Part shown: positions 60,556-64,000 of the stretch, one piece after another | Numbering within the stretch: position 1 is the stretch's first letter | Layout: each line of letters opens with the position of its first letter | Origin: Actinophytocola oryzae | GTDB taxonomy: Bacteria; Actinomycetota; Actinomycetes; Mycobacteriales; Pseudonocardiaceae | Length of the DNA: 64,000 nt | Reading direction: 5' to 3' | NCBI RefSeq assembly: GCF_004364325.1 | Contig: NZ_SOCP01000030.1 | Coordinates: 21,799-85,798, forward strand | Position numbers and translations under genes: made by a program | The notes under the pieces: generated by a model | The model's database searches: none | What the model was told of the DNA's origin: nothing | Seen by the model: the letters and a program-made list of their open reading frames with translations, nothing else

Positions 60556-61164
60556 GTGCAGTTCGTGCTCGCCTCGCAGTCACCAGCCCGCCTGATGGTC
60601 CTCCGTGGTGCCGGTATCGAGCCGGTCGTCCAGGTGTCCGGAGTGGACGAGGACGCGATCGTCGCCTCGCTACCGGAGGGCTCCGGGCCGGAGGACACGG
60701 TCACCGCGCTCGCCGAGGCGAAGGCCAGGACCGTCGCGGCCGACCACGACGACGCGGTGGTCGTCGGCTGCGACTCGATGCTCTTCCACGGCGGCGAGCT
60801 GGCGGGCAAGCCGGGCAAGGTGGAGCTGGCCCGCGAGCGGTGGCAGCGGATGGCGGGCAGCACGGGCGCGCTGCTCACCGGGCACGCCGTGCTGCGCGTA
60901 CGTGAGGGGGCGGTGGAGACGGCCGTGACCGGGACCGTCAGCACGACGATCCGGTTCGGGTCACCCGCCGAGGAGGAGCTCGAGGCCTACCTGGCGACGG
61001 GCGAGCCGCTCGGCGTCGCGGGCGGGTTCACCCTCGACGGCTACGGCGGCTGGTTCGTCGAGGGCGTCGACGGCGACCCGTCCAGCGTGATCGGCATCAG
61101 CCTGCCGCTGACCCGGCGCCTGCTGCGTCACGTGGGCGTCTCCGTGGTCGACCTCTGGCGTTAG
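60556..61164 (+). CDS. maf: Maf family nucleoside triphosphate pyrophosphatase
   Basis: The 202-aa protein starts FVLASQSPARLMVLRGAGI (S-x-S-P-x-R-x-x-L-L). It has VVVGCDSMLFHGG and LAGKPGKVELARE, and SSVIGISLPL near the end. Maf hydrolyses non-canonical or damaged NTPs and is linked to cell division arrest. GTG 60556 is 10 bp after the exporter stop. The place matches Rv3282 between accE5 and accA3. Its stop overlaps that of the exported protein gene. Confidence 0.92.
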   Translation: MQFVLASQSPARLMVLRGAGIEPVVQVSGVDEDAIVASLPEGSGPEDTVTALAEAKARTVAADHDDAVVVGCDSMLFHGGELAGKPGKVELARERWQRMAGSTGALLTGHAVLRVREGAVETAVTGTVSTTIRFGSPAEEELEAYLATGEPLGVAGGFTLDGYGGWFVEGVDGDPSSVIGISLPLTRRLLRHVGVSVVDLWR

Positions 61165-61874
61165 GGGCACGGGTTCAGCAGGTTGTCGCGGTCCACCGCG
61201 ACGACGGGCCAACCGGGAAGCGACTCGAGGTCGTCGTAGTTCCTCGTGCAGCCGAGGTCCTGGCTGCGCAGGTTGTAGACCCGCACGAACACCGGGGTCC
61301 TCGAGCAGTCGTCGCCTGCGCCGCGGTCGCAGCGGTGCTGGGCCACGAGGATCTCCGCGCCCGTGTCCGGCGTCACCTCGGCGAGGGCGAGGTAGCCCGC
61401 GTCGGACTGGAACGACTGGGCCAGCTCGTTCCACTTGGTGGACCGGCCGACCACGATCTGCCCCACGATGCCGTCGGGGGACTCGCCACGTAACAGGCAC
61501 GCGGCGAGCGTGCCGGGCACGCACTGCAGCGACTCGGGTCCGAGCTGGGCGCCCATGCTGGTGATCGTCGCCTCGACGACGTCGCTGGAGCCCGCGCCGC
61601 CGATGCGGAGCCTGCCCGACATGTTGCCGTTGTCGGCGACGAGCTCGACCTGGGTGCCGCCGACGTTCGTGGTCGCGAGCACCTGGCACGGCTGGACCAG
61701 GCAGCCGTCGACGCCTGCCCCGCCGCCCGGCGTCGACGCTGTGGTCGTCGTCGCGTCCGACGCCGCCGCGTCGCGGTCCCGCAGCGACGCCGCGACCGCC
61801 AGCGCACCCGCCGCGACCAGCGCACACGCCGCCGCGGTGATCACGACGGCCCACGGCCGCCCCACCCTTGCCAT
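61161..61874 (-). CDS. Exported hypothetical protein, single N-terminal helix
   Basis: The 237-aa protein has a hydrophobic N-terminal segment (AVVITAAACALVAAGALAVAA) that acts as signal or anchor, then a Thr-rich linker and a domain of about 180 residues with six or more cysteines (GCLVQPCQV, LQCVPG, AACLLR, HRCDRG, DDCSRT, LGCTRN, NPCP) that could form disulfides outside. It has no catalytic motif I know. Gene divergent from accA3, convergent with maf. Confidence 0.7.
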   Translation of the reverse strand: MARVGRPWAVVITAAACALVAAGALAVAASLRDRDAAASDATTTTASTPGGGAGVDGCLVQPCQVLATTNVGGTQVELVADNGNMSGRLRIGGAGSSDVVEATITSMGAQLGPESLQCVPGTLAACLLRGESPDGIVGQIVVGRSTKWNELAQSFQSDAGYLALAEVTPDTGAEILVAQHRCDRGAGDDCSRTPVFVRVYNLRSQDLGCTRNYDDLESLPGWPVVAVDRDNLLNPCP

Positions 61875-61980
61875 GGCCTACCCCCGTCAGTCCCGTGAGC
61901 TTGCTCTCAGGCTCCATGCTCCCGCAGGGTCCGTAGACTTCCCAGACAACGACAGTCTGCCGCCTCGTGTAAGGGGGAGT

Positions 61981-63747
61981 GTGGGCGTGCCCCAGCTCAG
62001 CAAGGTCCTGGTCGCCAACCGGGGCGAGATCGCAGTACGGGTGATCCGCGCGTGCAAGGACGCCGGCCTGTCGAGTGTCGCCGTGTACGCCGACCCCGAC
62101 CGGGACGCGATGTTCGTCCGGCACGCCGACGAGGCGTTCGCGCTCGGCGGTGCCACGGCGGCCGAGAGCTACCTGAACATCGAGAAGCTGTTGGACGTGG
62201 CGGCCCGTGCCGGTGCCGACGCGGTGCACCCCGGCTACGGCTTCCTCTCGGAGAACGCCGAGTTCGCCCAGGCAGTCATCGACGCGGGCCTCACCTGGAT
62301 CGGCCCCGGTCCGCAGGCCATCCGCGACCTCGGCGACAAGGTCACCGCCCGGCACATCGCGACCCGTGCGGGCGCGCCGCTGGTGCCCGGCACCAAGGAG
62401 CCGGTCGACGGGCCGCAGGAGATCATCGCGTTCGCCGAGGAGCACGGGCTGCCGGTGGCGATCAAGGCGGCGTTCGGCGGCGGCGGGCGCGGGCTCAAGG
62501 TGGCACGCACGGTCGAGGAGATCCCCGAGCTGTTCGACTCGGCGGTCCGCGAGGCGGTCGCGGCGTTCGGGCGGGGCGAGTGCTTCGTCGAGCGCTACCT
62601 CGACCAGCCCAGGCACGTCGAGGCGCAGGTCATCGCCGACCTGCACGGCAACGTCATCGTGGTCGGCACACGCGACTGCTCGCTGCAGCGCCGCCACCAG
62701 AAGCTGGTCGAGGAGGCCCCGGCGCCGTTCCTGACCGAGGTGCAGCGCTCGTCGATCCACGAGTCGGCCAAGGCCATCTGCAAGGAGGCCGGCTACTCCG
62801 GTGCGGGCACGGTCGAGTACCTGGTCGGCAAGGACGGCACGATCTCCTTCCTCGAGGTCAACACGCGGCTGCAGGTCGAGCACCCGGTGTCCGAGGAGAC
62901 GGCGGGTATCGACCTGGTGCGCGAGCAGTTCCGCATCGCGGCGGGCGAGAAGCTGCGGTTCACGTCGGACCCGGAGCCCCGGGGCCACTCGATCGAGTTC
63001 CGGATCAACGGCGAGGACGCGGGCCGTGGTTTCCTGCCGGCGCCGGGCGTGGTCACCACGTTCGTGCCGCCGGACGGTCCCGGTGTGCGGGTGGACACCG
63101 GCGTCGAGTCGGGCACGGTCATCGGCGGGCAGTTCGACTCGCTGCTGGCCAAGGTGATCATCTCCGGCGCCACCAGGGAGGAGGCCCTGGAGCGGTCACG
63201 GCGTGCGCTGGACGAGATGGTCGTCGACGGCATGGCGACCGTGCTCCCGTTCCACCGCGTGATCGTGCGCGACCCGGCCTACGTCGGTGACGGAAAGTCG
63301 TTCAGCGTGCACACCCGCTGGATCGAGACGGAGTTCGACAACACCATCGAGCCGTTCACGGCGAGCGAGGACCTGCCCGAGGCCGAGGAGCGCCAGAGCG
63401 TCGTGGTCGAGGTGGGCGGCAGGCGGCTGGAGGTGTCACTGCCGGGTGGCCTCGCCGTCGGCACCGCGGCCCCGAAGGCGGCAGCGGCGAAGCCCCGCAA
63501 GCGCGCGGGCGCCAAGGCGACCGCCGCCTCCGGCGACGCGGTGTCCGCACCCATGCAGGGCACGATCGTCAAGATCGCGGTGGAGGACGGCCAGACGGTC
63601 GCGGCGGGTGACCTCATCGTGGTGCTGGAGGCCATGAAGATGGAGAACCCGGTGACCGCCCACAAGGCAGGAACGGTGACCGGCCTGACGGTGTCCACGG
63701 GCGAAACCGTCACGCAGGGCAGCGTCCTGTGTGAGCTGAAGGACTGA
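61981..63747 (+). CDS. accA3: Acetyl/propionyl-CoA carboxylase alpha subunit (biotin carboxylase + BCCP)
   Basis: The 588-aa protein has biotin carboxylase (1 to about 450): VLVANRGEIAVRVIRACKD, HPGYGFLSENAEFA, IKAAFGGGGRGLKVAR and FLEVNTRLQVEHPVSEETAG. Its C-terminal biotinyl domain has VLEAMKMENPV, where the Lys carries biotin. It forms the shared alpha subunit of the acyl-CoA carboxylases with AccD5 and AccE5. GTG 61981 has AAGGGGGAG just upstream; the longer open frame upstream is antisense to the exported protein gene. Rv3285 equivalent. Confidence 0.96.
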   Translation: MGVPQLSKVLVANRGEIAVRVIRACKDAGLSSVAVYADPDRDAMFVRHADEAFALGGATAAESYLNIEKLLDVAARAGADAVHPGYGFLSENAEFAQAVIDAGLTWIGPGPQAIRDLGDKVTARHIATRAGAPLVPGTKEPVDGPQEIIAFAEEHGLPVAIKAAFGGGGRGLKVARTVEEIPELFDSAVREAVAAFGRGECFVERYLDQPRHVEAQVIADLHGNVIVVGTRDCSLQRRHQKLVEEAPAPFLTEVQRSSIHESAKAICKEAGYSGAGTVEYLVGKDGTISFLEVNTRLQVEHPVSEETAGIDLVREQFRIAAGEKLRFTSDPEPRGHSIEFRINGEDAGRGFLPAPGVVTTFVPPDGPGVRVDTGVESGTVIGGQFDSLLAKVIISGATREEALERSRRALDEMVVDGMATVLPFHRVIVRDPAYVGDGKSFSVHTRWIETEFDNTIEPFTASEDLPEAEERQSVVVEVGGRRLEVSLPGGLAVGTAAPKAAAAKPRKRAGAKATAASGDAVSAPMQGTIVKIAVEDGQTVAAGDLIVVLEAMKMENPVTAHKAGTVTGLTVSTGETVTQGSVLCELKD

Positions 63748-63785
63748 GACCCAGCTCGGACGAGCAAACAGACCGTGCAACCCCG

Positions 63786-64000
63786 CAACACCGTGAGCGG
63801 GCCGCCGGTGTCTGGACTGACGAGCACGGAAGTCCCTGCGCGAGGAACGAGCCCAGGGACTTCCGCGCGCAGGAGGGAAGACGCCGGATGAAGGCCCGCT
63901 CACCAGCGAGCGGAGCGAGCCAAACCAACACCGTGAGCGGGCCGCCGGCGTCTGGACTGACGAGCACGGAAGTCCCTGCGCGAGCGAAGCGAGCCCAGGG
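63786..64000. repeat. Near-identical direct repeats downstream of accA3
   Basis: A block of about 73 bp starting CAACACCGTGAGCGGGCC occurs at 63786-63858 and again at 63926-64000 (140 bp apart). It differs in one base (GGTGTC/GGCGTC) and a short indel in GCGAGG-AACGAG/GCGAGCGAAGCGAG. The gap holds an inverted partner of the block's left arm (CCGGATGAAGGCCCGCTCAC). The second copy runs into the window end, so more copies may follow. No coding sequence is seen here. Confidence 0.75.
63828..63864. terminator. Hairpin after accA3
   Basis: A perfect 11-bp stem (GGAAGTCCCTG 63828-63838 with CAGGGACTTCC 63854-63864) around a 15-nt loop lies about 80 bp after the accA3 stop. It is likely a terminator or processed repeat. 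It is part of the larger repeat unit described next. Confidence 0.55.

Noticed and set aside
60961..62988. 675-codon minus-strand open frame over accA3 and the exported protein gene
   Set aside because: It covers real genes on both strands in a different phase; low-complexity Arg/Gly composition.
63786..64000. Terminal repeats as a CRISPR array
   Set aside because: The unit is about 73 bp, only two copies, with an inverted partner; no cas genes.
1..64000. tRNA or rRNA genes and insertion sequences with transposase
   Set aside because: None recognised; the only recombination gene is the broken tyrosine recombinase at 36438-37160.

Overview
The window is about 70% GC and tightly packed, with many GTG/TTG starts and 4-base stop/start overlaps. 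Its backbone (whiB2 - fbiA - fbiB - wbbL - rmlD - LCP - TIGR03089 - fadE25 - purE - purK - PH-domain protein - birA - accD5 - accE5 - maf - accA3) follows, from memory, the Mycobacterium tuberculosis Rv3260c-Rv3285 neighbourhood. The gene content (coenzyme F420, dTDP-rhamnose and linker rhamnosyltransferase, LytR-CpsA-Psr proteins, type VII-type WXG proteins) points to an arabinogalactan-walled actinomycete, most likely of the Pseudonocardiaceae. I cannot name the genus.

Layout. 1-6.5 kb: end of a large membrane glycosyltransferase, whiB2, a site-2-protease-like M50 peptidase, fbiA and fbiB. 6.5-12 kb: a compact accessory cassette of two divergent operons. A pyruvate-kinase-like TIM barrel plus methyltransferase face NUDIX - radical SAM - HIT - mini PPDK ATP-grasp - PEP-synthase-like swivel protein. 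12-17 kb: a convergent operon of alpha/beta hydrolase, caspase-STAND ATPase and 14-repeat WD40 sensor, looking like an NTP-dependent conflict system. 17-32 kb: a DNA glycosylase, then cell-envelope genes (wbbL, five further glycosyltransferases, rmlB/rmlD, two LCP ligases, a TIGR03089 protein). 32.4-37.9 kb: a lower-GC island with Fic, an Abi_2-type gene preceded by a structured RNA candidate, a broken HAD gene and a broken tyrosine recombinase. Its left part carries a decayed second copy of the fadE25 3' end, so it looks like remains of an element that used that gene end as attachment site. 37.9-43 kb: fadE25, purE, purK, a GT87 membrane glycosyltransferase and a degenerate GGDEF protein. 43-49.8 kb: an ECF sigma factor fused to its own zinc-finger/membrane/extracellular part, two GtrA paralogues, an OmpR-type two-component pair and hisN. 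49.7-55.7 kb: a minus-strand run from the PH-domain protein through HMG-CoA lyase, GNAT and CbiZ into a YbaB - WXG100 - TNT-type toxin - immunity module. 55.8-64 kb: birA and the acyl-CoA carboxylase genes with an MFS exporter, maf and an exported protein, ending in a repeat/hairpin region.

The best candidates for something undescribed are the 7.2-11.9 kb cassette, where the three catalytic modules of PEP synthase/PPDK-type enzymes appear as separate small proteins with NUDIX, HIT, radical SAM and methyltransferase partners, and the adjoining hydrolase-caspase-STAND/WD40 operon. Both sit in one slot between fbiB and the glycosylase gene. All family calls come from reading motifs; no database search was run.
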